Shown here: piece by piece, positions 50,108 through 62,585 of the stretch
Layout: every line of letters starts with the position of its first letter
Position numbering within the stretch: the stretch's first letter is position 1
Source: Acanthochlamys bracteata
Lineage: Eukaryota > Streptophyta > Magnoliopsida > Pandanales > Velloziaceae
DNA length: 64,000 nt
Assembly (NCBI GenBank): GCA_019914995.1
Contig: CM034135.1
Location: 6,822,501 to 6,886,500 of the forward strand
Direction of reading: 5' to 3'
The notes under the pieces: generated by a model
Database searches by the model: none
Told to the model about the DNA's origin: nothing
Seen by the model: the letters and a program-made list of their open reading frames with translations, nothing else
Position numbers and translations under genes: made by a program

Positions 50108-51838
50108 CATTTCTCTACAAGTGAGCTTCTAACTTTGGATGAGGGCTCTATCTCCATACAAAAGCTAAATGTGCATTGATATTCATCACCCAAATCATAG
50201 TGTGCAGAAGTCAAATAAGTACAAATAAGTGCTACGTTTAATTATTTATATACAGACACCCCTTGTTAGAGGGGTCAATAGCACATGTAAAGACTTTATC
50301 AAAATGTAACTCACCGTTCCCTTCCCTGTACAACAATTTAGTGTTAGGGACTCAAAGCATGCACGCATGGTAGAGCATTAAGACAAATGGAATAACTCTT
50401 AGTTACTGAGTATAGGTTTAAGTTTAAGCATTAGGAGTACTTTGCATATCAGTATTTTTATTGTTCCATATTAGGCTAAAGACTTATGTATTACTGGGGT
50501 CGCTTTTGTCATCCAAATTTGACTGTGTTCTAATGTAACATGTAATACTTGTTTATTGTTCCCCTTGAACTTGGATCACATTAATATTGTTGTAAAATCA
50601 CAGTAAGATGTTTGTTGATCAATTGAGATCCTTTGCTGTCTTTCATGCTCTTATCTGCATGTCCCTATAAGAGTACTTAATTTTCAAGTGCAGTATTTTA
50701 TCCGGTTTACATTGGTTCGGCTGGATCTCTGTATAGGGTCATTCAGGTTTGAGTTGTAACTGTTCTGAATTTTTTATCCATCTCTTAGAGGGATGAGGCA
50801 GGATGGAAACTCTTTTATCTTCAGACGAGAAACGAAGGTATCCTACATAACTTTTCAAAGCACTTGCGCTCACAAGCAAGAATTTTCTCAATACATCATT
50901 GTAACTTGTGCAAATACTATATATTATGTAAGGCTTAATACTAGTCTGGTTAAGGGACATACGGGACATACTTGCACAAGCAAATGGCACCAAAGGTATG
51001 TCTTAAGACCGACATGTTACTCAGGTAGGAAACCGAACAACAAACCTAAAATACATTGAGCTTATGGAAGAGAGTCTGTTTTTGAGCTTATGTGGAGGAA
51101 AAGAGTTACGATCTTATGCAGTAGTTCTGCGTTTCCGAATTATATTAAGTGGGTTTCTTCTTAGTATTTGCTATGATAAAATCAACCATAAACTATATTC
51201 TGCTTTCAGCTGCATGTAATCAACCCAATCTTGATCACTTTATGCAATAACACAAGAGGGTATCACAATCGTGAGCAGACAAGCTAACTGCACATAGCTA
51301 ACTGCCCAGAAGATATAACATCTCCTAGTGGCAACCAAGACAATTAGAAAAGGTGTTAATTGCCCATGTCTATGATGTAATAACAGATGTTCATCGGAAC
51401 GGTTCCTTTACAATATCCGCAATTATAAACCATACAGAATCTAGCAGTGAGCCTGTAACAACAAGAGCTTTCTAGTACAAATACAAATTTATGATTGAAA
51501 ACTAGTCACTTGCACACAAACCCTCAGAAGTCATCACTTTTCATCAGCACTACAACAACCACCACAAACTACAACTACATTAGGTCCATCCATCACACGG
51601 CAAATAGATTTTTTTTGTTTTTTGCATTTTAGATTTCTGAACGATAGAAAACATACTCCAGGTTGTTGTATTCTATGAGCCAAAGCAGAGCCACGGAGCT
51701 GTTGTATTCTATGAGCGACTGTATGCAACTTTCTGGGAAGTATAAAATGTTTTGAACAAAATTTGGAAGCACTTTCCACAGTCAACACAGGATAATCCAC
51801 TGTTTCAGCCAACAGCATACATTGACCATCTGTACTTT
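50108..51838. other. Spacer between the convergent FBL4 and kinesin genes
   Basis: The two genes point towards each other, so this 1.7 kb holds both 3' UTRs. No further gene, RNA or transposon structure was recognised. Confidence 0.55.
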
Positions 51839-54800
51839 TTATATGACAGACTTCCTTCTGTTAACCAGAATCCGTTGAGCAGTTCCAAACGTCCCCACTG
51901 TTTCTCTATCAACAACACTTTGATTAGCAGCACTTGAAAATTCTGATAGCATTGAGCGTTGCCGCTGAGCTGGTGAACCAATAAGAACTCCCTTCTTCAT
52001 ACTAAATCCCCTTGGGTGCACCTGAGAATTCCTGCCTGAACTGGTAGGGCTAGAAACAAATCGAAGCCTCTGCCTCGCCGAAGCTAAGCTAGGGATCTTG
52101 GATTTCCATGCTGCCTGCCACTGAGTCGGGCTGGCATATTTGTTGCTACTTCCAGCATTGCCGAAACTTATCTTAGTTTGAGGAGTGGCGATTGATAATG
52201 GCATTCCCCTTCCAAGTAATGGAGTATATCCCACAACAGAGTTTCTCCTTGGTATCCTCGATCGAAAGAACTGCGTATTTACCTCATTCCTATGTTCAGG
52301 GTCTGCTGATTGTGTTTGAGTTGGCAAAACAGCAATTGAAGCTCTCCTCTTCTGCTGCACTAGATTATGGTTCGCAGAAGGAGCTACCAGAATTCTTTGC
52401 GCTTTCATAGGTGGTATTGGCATGTTGTTGACTATCTTTTTAGACATAATAGCGTTCTCTTTATTTACTGACATCTGCATATTTACTGCACTATTTCTGC
52501 GAGGTGCTGGAGGTGGCAAGCAGTTTGTGATTCTTCTCAGAGCTGGTCTCTGTTTGACAGGAGCAAATGGTGGTTTGTGATAACTGGACGTGTTTCTTCC
52601 CTCCCTTGATCCAGAGTTCTTCTGAGATAGTTGGTTTTCAAGTTCTCTGATCTGTAGTTAAGAGAGCGTCAGAAAGAAGTAAACATGAGTATAGCCTTAA
52701 TCATACCTAATGTGCTAAAGCCCATATTATTTCCTCAGACTATACCTTCTGTTGGTAATTTTTGCATGCCTGGTCAGCCTCTCTGATCTGCATTTCAGTA
52801 ATAAAAATTACCAATTATAGTAAAAAGATAAGGATAAGGTTAACAATGAAATAATAAAGCCAGAAGACGAGTAAATAGGTTTCAAATAGATCTCATAGTT
52901 GGGCCCATTACAGGAAATACAGTTGTGTACCAGAGTGTTTGGTACTAGTACAAATATCAGCATTGACATTTATACAGAGCATGCTATTTGTGTATAGAGT
53001 TCCTACAATTTTCGAAGGTTTGTTGACCACCAAAGGGCTGGAAAGAGCATCAGCAGAGAGTTCTAGGAAGTACCTTTTCATGAAGCGATTTGAAGACGTT
53101 CTCTCTTGAGGCGTACTTCAAATGCATTTGCTGCAAGGTTTCATTTAATCTTGCAGTTTCTTTTTCCTCCTGTCTTAGTTTCTCCATCTGTAAAAGCAGG
53201 CACATTTTACATCAGGCAAAATCCTGAGAAGTGACCCTATCATTGTTTAAAAGAATAAAGTTCTGCATACCATTTGCTTAAGCTTGAAACTTTCAGCTGG
53301 ATCTGACTGCTTACGGGAAGGACCACTTTCAATACCACGAACACGTGTTGCAAAATTCAAGGTGCAAAGAGTTTCCCCCAAGTCTGCTGAACTTGGACTG
53401 ATTTGTGCAAACATGAGAGTCTTGCAATCACCCCCTGTTCGACAATGGCCTCCAAATTTAGTTGAATATGTAAAGAAGGCCTTAGGATGAAAGAAAAAAA
53501 TGCTTCAAGTAACTTTGGACTGATGCATAACATAGAACTCCTCAATTCACTTTCACAGTGAATCGTAGAAATCTTAAAACCTTCCTCTTCCCTGAAAACA
53601 AGATGCAGTAAAATAAAGGACACAGTTTATAAAGAAAAGCAAAACATCTTTCCATAAGCATAAATTTCTTAGTCACTTCAAGTTGTTCCATGCTGAGGGA
53701 CAAGTACATGGAACAGCCTTAAATGTGTATCTGTATGTTCACAATAAACAGGAACTTCCAAATTGTACTGATTGGGTATTGTAAGGTACAGCGGAACAGT
53801 TACTTGAAAAAGTACATTATTAATCTCCAAAGTCTGATAACAATGTGGAGAAAAGTAGAAAACTCCAAAAAACAAGAAGTCAAACCATTCATCTCCTAAT
53901 CCTAGAGTATCAGAATCACTTAGACTGTGAAGTTTGTTGAGTACAACAGAACAGAGAACAAAGTAATTGATGTTGTTCTAGGAAAATGGTTGATAGCAGT
54001 CACACTTCATGAGAAGTGATAGATAAAAACTAGGATTTGAAACCAATGCACTGACAGACACAACCTGCGATCATTTTCACAAATGCCTCTTTGAATTCAA
54101 CCTACGATACGTATCATTAGTCATGGTCATAATTATTACAATCATTTTAGAGGATCTAACCATTGAAATTACTATGGGCTCAAGCTTCATAGGTAATGCA
54201 TTTTATGGAAGTGCATTTTTCCATGAATCTGTTTTCTCCATCAAATTTGCAATCAACATAGTGTTAAATTCAAGCTCCATCTGTAAGTTTTTACCCTGAA
54301 AATGCACACTTCTCTGCTAGTGTGTTTCTTGATGTGTTGCTAAAGATTGGTAAACTAGCTCACCAAAAAAAACACAAACATTGAAAGTGCATAAACACTC
54401 AAAATCTTGCCTATAACAATGAGCTCGAGCGTTCTCCAGCTAAACATAGATGAAAATCTGAAATATATCTTCTTCATTGAATAAATATAAGGCCATGAGT
54501 TATAACAACAAGGAAGAGGGTTCGATGTAAAGGACGAATGTTTTCTGTCATATTAAAAGACTAGATGGAGGTCAGATGCCATGAGATCAGAGGGCGAAAA
54601 ACAGTTTTGAGAAAAGCTGTCCTTTTTCTTTACAGAAATTAGGGGCTTAACAAAGTTTGCCAAAATTTTGAGAAGCAAAAGGTGAAATTTGATGTTCTGG
54701 TTGTTTGAGAGGCTCTTATACAAATAAGATGAGTGTGAGCTTCCTATTTCACACATTGGTGGCACTACCTATCCTTCTCCCAACAGTTTTGAGATACAAC

Positions 54801-57374
54801 ACACTTAAGGACAGAAAAAGTGAAATTTTGTATTCAGGAAATTTCAATACCAAACAATTGGAGCACTTCTGTTGTATTTAGCTGTCTAATATAGCGAAGA
54901 GTTCAAAATCATAGAGCAAAAGAGCTGCCAATGTTACGATGTCATACCTAGAGAGCTCTGTAGCAAATGAGTCAGCTTTGAATTCCTGGTGTTTACGAAA
55001 GCGAGACAAGATATTAGCAATAGGAATAATACAAGATACAGATGCAGCAAGACAGCCAAGGAATTACCTGTAAGGTATATGAGGATTCTTAGAGGCAAGG
55101 GCAGATATAACATCTCCCAGTGCTGACAATGACTTATTGATAAATTGGGTCTTAATCTCTCTCCCTCAACCTCAATCTTTCCCACACGTTCACTACCAGC
55201 TAAATCCACCAGCCAAAGATAGTTTCTACTCCTCTGACCATTTACCAAGTCCTGAGCCTTGATGCATACTCGGACCAAGCTGCCATTACACAAACTGCAT
55301 TATTAAATCTCCAAATCTATTGCAATTTTAAGGCAATAAACATTTATGCTACATTAATATTCGTAGAGAGCGAAGGAGATAATCAAAACAATAACAAAGA
55401 TCAATAAGAAATGCTTTGTCATGGACTCTGAAAGTAGCTGTAAATCCACGACAACTAATAATCAGCAGCCAGCAAAAGATCGGATATAAATGCCTACCAG
55501 TGAGATCGGCTGCTAAGCTCATTGGCATTGTTTGGCCCAACTGATCTGTTTCTTGAACCTATCTTCAGCAACTCCCAAACCTCATCAGTGCTGTTAACTT
55601 GGCCTTCGACAAGCCCTGGAACATCTTGAGTTCCATCTGCCACTTGCTTTACCTCCAATCTGTAAAGGTAGAACAGAGGAGAAAATTACAAAGATTAATC
55701 TACTAAGTACCAATAAAACTAAGAATGGAACATCTTGAGTTCCGTCAGTCAACTTACTACATGAGAGTCAACTTACTTCTTTGCATTTTCATCTGTGCTA
55801 TCGGCAAGGAGATCTCTGATCTTCTCATTGTAGACCTCCAACATGCTAACAAAGAAATCATACTTTGTCACCTGAGTGTCTCTCTGTAGAACTCCTGAAT
55901 ATTTCTTCCAAGGCTCTATAGTTGACTCCCCTGTCTCCAGGAGTTCCTTCCATGGTGAAAGTCTTTCCTGTTCCAGTCTGCCCATATGCAAAAATGCAGA
56001 CATTGTAACCATCCATTGCTGATCTCACAAGAGGTAATGTCTCTGCAAAGACGTTTCCTGCAGAAAAAATTATATGTAGTCATTAGCATCAAATTACTGT
56101 AAAAGACTTACCATTTAGTGAGCTGATCACTGAGGAAAAAAATCATCAATAAGGTGTAGAATTATTCTTAGAAGCAGAATCTATTTTAATATAAGAATTC
56201 TGATCTCGTGATTTCCCACGGGAAGTAATCACCCATTATATGAAAAGAAAATAAAATTGTATTATATGTAAAGACTCAAACATGGATGGTAGAGTGGTAG
56301 TAACAATCAGCAGCTACTAACAATATTTTGTGCTTAGAGTGGTAGTCAACGTGAGAACGACTCAGATGTTCGGGCATGGTATGAGAGCGGTTCTAACCTT
56401 GAGTGTCCATTGGGCCAAAGAATCGATCGAACTTGAATTTCCTCCTCGAAGAATCGCTACAAATTATTTGCAGCTCCATTTCCTGTGATGCATCTGAATC
56501 AAGTACAGAAGTATGTCCTCTCTCTATCTCCTCAGAGCTCAAGGGCCTACACCGGCAAAAGACCCTGATGTTGCCGTTGATCTCAATCAACTCATTGTAA
56601 AGCCGCTTTCTCTCTTCACATCCAGCGCATACTTTGTCTTCAAATTTTCATATTTTGGACCACACTCGGTGAGACACTTGCTTTTGAGATTTTGATATTC
56701 AGTCCCTAAAGCTTCGATCTCAGAGGTTCTCTTGATGTTTCTTCAACAGCTCATTGTATTGGGTACCTGAATCAAAATTTAAAAAAGAACCAAAAAATGA
56801 GGAAAGAAAATGTTAGCACCAAATTCAGAAATCATGCAAACAAAATCATTCTAAAGTAACAAAATTACCTAGAATCTGGACAGCAGATGCAAGATCAGTG
56901 GCACCAAAGAAGGTCTCCGTTGCAGAGCCTTTTAAAACGGTAGTCGGGATAGATAAATTATCCTTGAATGTCTACAAAGTTTTAAATTTTCATTAAAATT
57001 TAAAATTTTCCCACCACGAACTCTAGCAAATATTTAACGTCCGAGAAAAAAAGAGAATCCGGATCTGACCTGAATCATTTCATCTTCAGTTAGCTCACTC
57101 GGCTCCATTGAATCGGTAGCAGAATCAATCTCACTAGAACTGCTCGAATCAACAACCTCATTATCTGAAACACCGAAATCATCAGATAAACCGACAATTT
57201 ATACAATCAGCAATCAAAACAATCAGAACGTGATTTCTGATTCTAAGGTTTTGTTACTGGGATCGAATTTAAACCAATACCTTGATTTTCCGAGGCAGAA
57301 TTATGATCTAGGGCTTCGATCCCCTGTGATTCTTCGCAGCAAGTGGAATGAAGATCTCCTTCTTCTTCAACCAT
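51839..57374 (-). pseudogene. Kinesin-14 gene with disrupted motor-domain exons
   Basis: Minus-end-directed microtubule motor family. Twelve exons can be traced: 57281-57374, 57070-57164, 56869-56971, 56398-56766, 55777-56057, 55498-55659, 55068-55279, 54948-54985, 53271-53434, 53074-53187, 52746-52787 and 51839-52651. Order: acidic N-terminus, coiled coil, kinesin-14 neck (NGNIRVFCRCRPLS), P-loop GQTGTGKT, switch I NELSSRSHC, switch II LVDLAGSERVGK, a coiled coil, and a basic Ser/Arg-rich tail ending RRKSVI. All splice sites are intact, but exon 4 has two compensating indels and an in-frame TGA at 56720-56722, exon 5 has a +1 shift near 55885, and exon 7 has a shift near 55150 (consistent with loss of 4 bases). 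Exons 8-12 are clean. It looks like a young pseudogene or an assembly artefact; as written it cannot make a full motor. Confidence 0.8.
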
Positions 57375-57500
57375 TGCAAAATCGAAGTACTTAAATATAT
57401 AAAGAGACAATCGAACAAAGATCTAGAAAGCGTGTAGAGAGAGGGAGCGGCGCAGCAGCAGAAGAACGAAAGAAAGAGAGAGAGAGGGGTTTGTGTTGCT

Positions 57501-57511
57501 TGCAACGGTCA
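57501..57511 (+). promoter_or_regulatory. MSA-like element (one mismatch)
   Basis: tgcaacggtca matches the mitosis-specific activator consensus YCYAACGGYYA at 10 of 11 positions, including the AACGG core bound by MYB3R factors. It lies about 130 bp upstream of the kinesin ATG, in the opposite orientation to the gene and possibly within the 5' leader. Confidence 0.45.
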
Positions 57512-57625
57512 CCAGAGAAAGAGAGCTATAATAGTAATGAATCGAACGGGTGGGTTTTACGTTTGAAATTTGAATTTCTGGAGTTTTTGTTTTCAGGTTG
57601 TGAGAAATGATGATTTATTGATTTA

Positions 57626-57636
57626 TGACCGTTGGG
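57626..57636 (-). promoter_or_regulatory. MSA element upstream of the kinesin gene
   Basis: On the gene's strand it reads cccaacggtca, a perfect match to YCYAACGGYYA, the mitosis-specific activator motif of plant G2/M genes (cyclin B, NACK-type kinesins). It lies 252 bp upstream of the kinesin ATG and about 40 bp from a TATA-like motif, the expected promoter distance. Confidence 0.6.
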
Positions 57637-57673
57637 TTTATATGGCTGATTGCGGATAACGTGATCCAGCAAA

Positions 57674-57681
57674 TATTTATA
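57674..57681 (-). promoter_or_regulatory. TATA-like motif and nearby G-box of the kinesin promoter
   Basis: tataaata on the gene's strand, 300 bp upstream of the kinesin ATG, flanked by GC-containing sequence so not merely AT-rich background. A palindromic cacgtg (G-box) lies just upstream at 57696-57701. These fit a promoter for the minus-strand gene but are unproven. Confidence 0.35.
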
Positions 57682-57701
57682 AGCCGCGTGAGTAGCACGT
57701 G

Positions 57702-58808
57702 ATAAAAATGGTATAGGTAGAATATTTATTTTGAGATAAATTTATTTTTAACATAAATTAAATTAATTAAATTAAAAAATAAAATACTTTAATAAAAATA
57801 AATATTTATAGTGATTTGTCTTATAGTAAATTTAAAATTGAATCTTGAAAAAAAATATTTAAAATTTTTATTTATTGCATATTAAAAATAAATTTGAAAA
57901 AGTAAAGTTTGAGTGTGGTAGATAAACTCGTCCGTAATCAATGTGCTTAACTGAAGAAAAATAGTGTTTTTGCATGGCAGTAACGGTGGAGCTCCCATTT
58001 GACAATGCTTATTCGAAATTGTTTTTATTAATTTTTTATTTTTTAATATATTTTTTATAATATTTTATAAATTTTTTAAAAACTTCAAAAATATATTTGA
58101 AAAAATTTATTACTTATTTTTATTATTATTTTATATCAAAATAATAAAATTTATTTATCGAAATAGAATAAAAATACTTTTTATTTTAAAAAGATTCATT
58201 ATAAGCATTTCTGTAAAAACACTCTACCGTAATATTTCTTAATGCTGTTTCTAATTCTTTTTAAAATTAAATATTACCAGCTATTATTCATACTTAAATT
58301 GATTTCATATATGTCTTATATAACTGATGTTAACAAGTTTTAGTAATATCACGAGATTAGTTTTATATTTTATTGTTGACAGCAAGGTTGTTTTTTGAGT
58401 GCATCAAAAACCACTCCATCGATTTCCATTGCATGTATTTGCTGAATTCAACAAACTAAATGATGCTAATCTGTTCGATAAGAATAATCCGTACTAAGAT
58501 CTATTGGATAAGAAACAAAAATATTTAAAATATGAACTTGTATATATTTAAAACAAGTGATTGACAAATCAATCTAATAACATTAAAGCTAGTTATGAAA
58601 TAATAGCTATGAAGTAAAAATAAATGAAAAGTGACATGGTAGAATATGTAAATACATATGATCACAAATATTCTACAAATGTTAAACTCCTTTACTCGAA
58701 CTGGGCATTTGCACTTCCGAAGATGTTATTCTTAACCAAAAGATTCAACTCCGTTTGTATAGGCTTTTGTTTGCTATTTAGAAATTAGAAGGGAACATAT
58801 TAAGTTCT
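57702..58808. other. Spacer between the carrier and kinesin genes
   Basis: Contains AT-rich DNA at about 57720-57900 and an AT-rich stretch at about 58000-58215 that begins catttgacaatgcttattcg and weakly resembles the MITE-like family. The rest, to 58808, is probably the 3' flank of the carrier gene. No gene seen. Confidence 0.5.
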
Positions 58809-61675
58809 TTACACGTACTTGATTCTTGGCTGAGAAACGAGGAGATACTTTTGAAGGGCTAGCATCAAAACCCAAGTACTCTTTGTTATTTTCTCCTTGA
58901 TCATCAAGAGCAGTGCAGAACTTAGAACTGTCTTCAAAATTTGAGCATATAATCCTTTAAAGAAACCTGGGATCCCTTCTTTTCTCCACACAGAACACAA
59001 TGCACCTGTCATTGTTTTGGGAGCTCTACGCTTGTTTCCGTTATTTGATTCATCTACAGGGTCAGATGCCTGAATCATAACCTTACACCTGTTCAAATAT
59101 AAGAAATTCCTCATTTGCATGCATCAAACCAGCTTCAGAAAGCTTATGCTATAATAGAATGACATAAAAGTGGTCATATGTTAATAGTAAAACATGTAAT
59201 TGCAAAAGGCTTGAAGAAGCAACAGACTGTCACCTAATCAGGGGGTATGTTAAGATCATTGCTATGCTTTTTGAGATAGCACCCAAAAGAAATGCAGAGA
59301 AGGCAGAAAGAGCTTGTGGAGAACCATCACTGTTTCTCTGCTTTCTTTTCAGCAATCTCTGTTTGAGCTGATCAAATACTGTATACTGCAATGCAAGTTA
59401 AAGGAAAATAATTAGCGGCAGCAGTAAATTTGCATGTTCTACTGCAGCAGTGTTACGTTAAAGGTAGACCCTAAACCAAAACCTACTAATATTTGGAAGA
59501 ACAAAAAAACTGTAACTTGATACCTGCTTATAATATTTAATGCATATTATTTGTTTATAAACAGGATTTCAGCAACTTGACAAGAAAGAAAGACTCAGAA
59601 AAGTAAAAATAATATTAGAATGAATACATAACTATCAAAATTGGCATCCATCTGTGTACTTGTTCACTAGAATAAACTAGCATTTGTTTAATCCATGAAA
59701 AACTAGAAATACCTGAATAGCTGGATTGGCAGTTAAGAGTAATGAGATGTTCAAGCCATCAAAAGCCTCAATAAAGGAACCTTCCGAAAGAGTTTCCCAC
59801 AATCCCTTCGATTTTCCATATGCGCTTGTTTGCATTCTGGAGGATGCCATATCTAGAGGCTATAAAAGATAAACGAAAGTCAGCAACTTTAGGCATTCTC
59901 ATACTGTTAAATTTGTACGACTTGAAGAATCAATGATAGAAGGTCAAATTGGATATTCAGTAGAATTAGACCCATAATACAACCACAAGATACTAACCTG
60001 TGTTATAATGGCTGTGCATGCACCAGCTGCAGCAGCAACTGCCAAGTTTGCTTTTGTTCCAAGAGATTTGACTCCTTTGCTTTCCAGATACCACCTCTTA
60101 AAATAGCTATACCCATAAAAGTATACAAATTGGGAAATGAATGATTGCAAATTCTTGGTCCCAAGGCCTTGGTAGAGAGAAAGAACATGGCGGGTAGATA
60201 AGGCTTCCCAAAATACGTCTGATAAATTCCTAAGCAAAGAAAATACAAGGTCAGATGCTACAAGATAATTAAAATGAAGAAATAGTATCTGATGACCATA
60301 TGACAGTTGTAATGAGGCAGACTAATTCCATTTGTCACAACACCAGCTTTCTTTCGAGTCTATTAATACCTAATCAAACAAGATTGATAATCTATTGCTA
60401 CAACCTTTATCCTTCTTCAGAAACATTCAGTTCATAGATACCAAGAGATAAATGTGGTCATATTAGGCATCGAAGACAACAAGCTCAACATAAAAATGAG
60501 ATTACAATACACAACTGTAAAGAGTGGCTAGGAGACAAGAGAGTTTAAAACGATATCATGAAAGGATAAAAGTAAAACCTTTTAAATACCAAATACTATT
60601 ACAAGTAATCCATAGAGAATCAAAACATCAAAATCACATGAACCACTTAAAACACTACATCAAAATCCAATCCTGAAGTGTGCAGGTCCTATTATCAATG
60701 CTTTTTCTCCTGTCAATTAGGGTCATGTTTGGTAGAGCTACCAAAAAATTAAAATCTAAAATCAGATGCTAGAACTTATAAGCAAGGGCATCACAGTTGG
60801 AAGAAAGGGACTACCAAACATGATTTTTAACCTTTCACAAAACTATTTCAAATTCACAGATAAAAGTTACAATATGAGAAGGCCACAGAACATTTTTATT
60901 AGAAAAAAAAAAATTGTTGTGCTTCATGATTTGCTTCCCACAGATATTAGCAGCATTAGCATATGATCTCTAGTTGAGACCCGTTGTTTGAAAGCGTATT
61001 TTTCATAATAAACATCAAAATTTCGGTTACAATTTCATATTCATGTAACTAAGTTGTTCAGCCAATTTTAACAGCATAAACACCATACTCAAAGTGCTAA
61101 ATTGTCATAAACGATCATATTCAATCATAAGCCACCACTCATATTTCTACCTTAAACTAAACAACATAGAAGTGTTACCAGAATCTCTGCTGCTCAAGGA
61201 GCTAGCAGAGATTTTACCAAAGAGCGAGTAAATCAATTGTTTATTTCATAAGGAGATCACAACAGATTCTCTTACAAAAACATGCATACTTCTCTTTCAG
61301 TTGCACTTGAATTATGCCCTATTCAAGTCGGAAAAAACGAGCAACCACTACTGAATTATTCCTAAAACTAGTCACGATCATCTATCTTAAAACAGAGAAA
61401 CCAACAAAGAAGCAACAAAAACTCATCAGCCTAGTTACCCAAAAGCTGCAGTAGTAGTAAATTACTCAACCAATTCACAGGCTCGATCAAGTGAAAAGAG
61501 GCTTAAAGGTGGAAAAAATTGACTACTTGTATCTTTGTTTGCCTTGGTTGGATTTAACTTCCGCCTGGTACTTAGTCTTTGCAGTATCGAGCGGGTACAA
61601 CACGGTGGTGCTCACCAGCGCTCCTACAGCTCCTGTTGTCGCCTCCGATAACGATTCCCAATCCAATCCCGACAT
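58809..61675 (-). CDS. PNC1: Peroxisomal adenine nucleotide carrier (PNC1/PNC2 type)
   Basis: Mitochondrial-carrier-family protein of the peroxisome membrane that imports ATP in exchange for ADP/AMP, feeding fatty-acid activation. Five exons: 61527-61675, 59998-60229, 59713-59859, 59234-59385 and 58809-59088; phases close and give 319 residues, the usual length. Three repeats carry the signatures PLDTAK (about residue 28), PLDMAS (about 128) and PLIRCK (about 224); the second and third are non-canonical, as in PNC proteins. Other family blocks: [40 protein letters not shown] and [20 protein letters not shown]. The start ATG at 61675 gives a short N-terminus before the first membrane helix, as expected. 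No damage. PNC1 and PNC2 cannot be told apart here. Confidence 0.93.
60230..61526 (-). other. Intron 1 of the PNC gene
   Basis: 1.3 kb. No recognisable motif or repeat, apart from short A-rich runs near 60903-60914. The open frame at 60766-60966 has no family motif. Confidence 0.5.
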
Positions 61676-61984
61676 CTCAACTCAATTCCCGAAATTAAAC
61701 CCCCTAACAATAACAAAAACAAAAATTCTCCAACAAAAACAACAAGTAGAGAGATTGATCCTGATCCACCACCTAACCCTCTTACAACAGGAATCTAAGT
61801 TTCTAGACAACTATATATGAGATTCCACTCTTTGGTTATTGTTGTTGTTGCTGTTGTTGAAGAAGAAGTCCTAAATGGAGAGTGCTAAACAGGCAGCAGC
61901 CATATTTTGACCTGTTTAGCAAATTGGGGCTTTTATGTTTCGTGTTCGCATGATTGGGACCTTATTGATATACAAATATTAGAG

Positions 61985-62225
61985 ACTTCAGAGTGCTTTT
62001 AAAATAAAATTTTTATGAGATGGAAAATATTTTTTATTTTTTTTAAAATAAATTTTATTTTTTATTTTTAAAAAATAATAATAATCTATAATAAAATAAT
62101 CTCACTACATAAAATTTTTTTATATTTTTAAATTTTGAAATAAATTTTTAAATATCTATAAAATTTATATTAAAAATATAAATTAAAAATTAAAAAAATT
62201 TTTTTATGATAAGCTGAACCAAACA
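61985..62225. repeat. AT-rich MITE-like element, copy C
   Basis: About 240 bp, ending aagctgaaccaaacagccc, very like the right end of copy B. The core aataatctcactacataaaa followed by ttttttta is in the same orientation as copy B. It lies about 300 bp upstream of the PNC start codon. Confidence 0.55.
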
Positions 62226-62339
62226 GCCCATTAGTTTGGTTTATTCTCTTTATTTTGTTGCCTTTTTTAGAGGATGTCACCTTTATAAGGGAGAATGCGT
62301 GAGGCCCATGAGGGGTTTAGCATAGATAGAAGATAGTGC

Positions 62340-62585
62340 GTTCCGCATTACTTACTAAAAAAATAATTTTTTAATTTTTAATTTTATATTTTTCAATATA
62401 TTTTTATAAATATTTAAAAATTTTATTTAAAAATTTAAAAAATATAAAAAAATTTTACCTAATGAGATTTTTATTGCATATTTTTTTTAGGTTAAAAAAA
62501 GAAAACTTATTTTTCAAAAAAGATTAAAATATTTTCTCTTCTAAAAAAATTCTATTTCAAAATTACTTCAAAAAATTAGAAGCGA
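62340..62585. repeat. AT-rich MITE-like element, copy D
   Basis: Begins gttccgcattacttacta and carries the core aaattttacctaatgagat followed by ttttattgcatatttt, close to copy A and in the opposite orientation to copy C, which lies only about 115 bp away. Confidence 0.55.
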
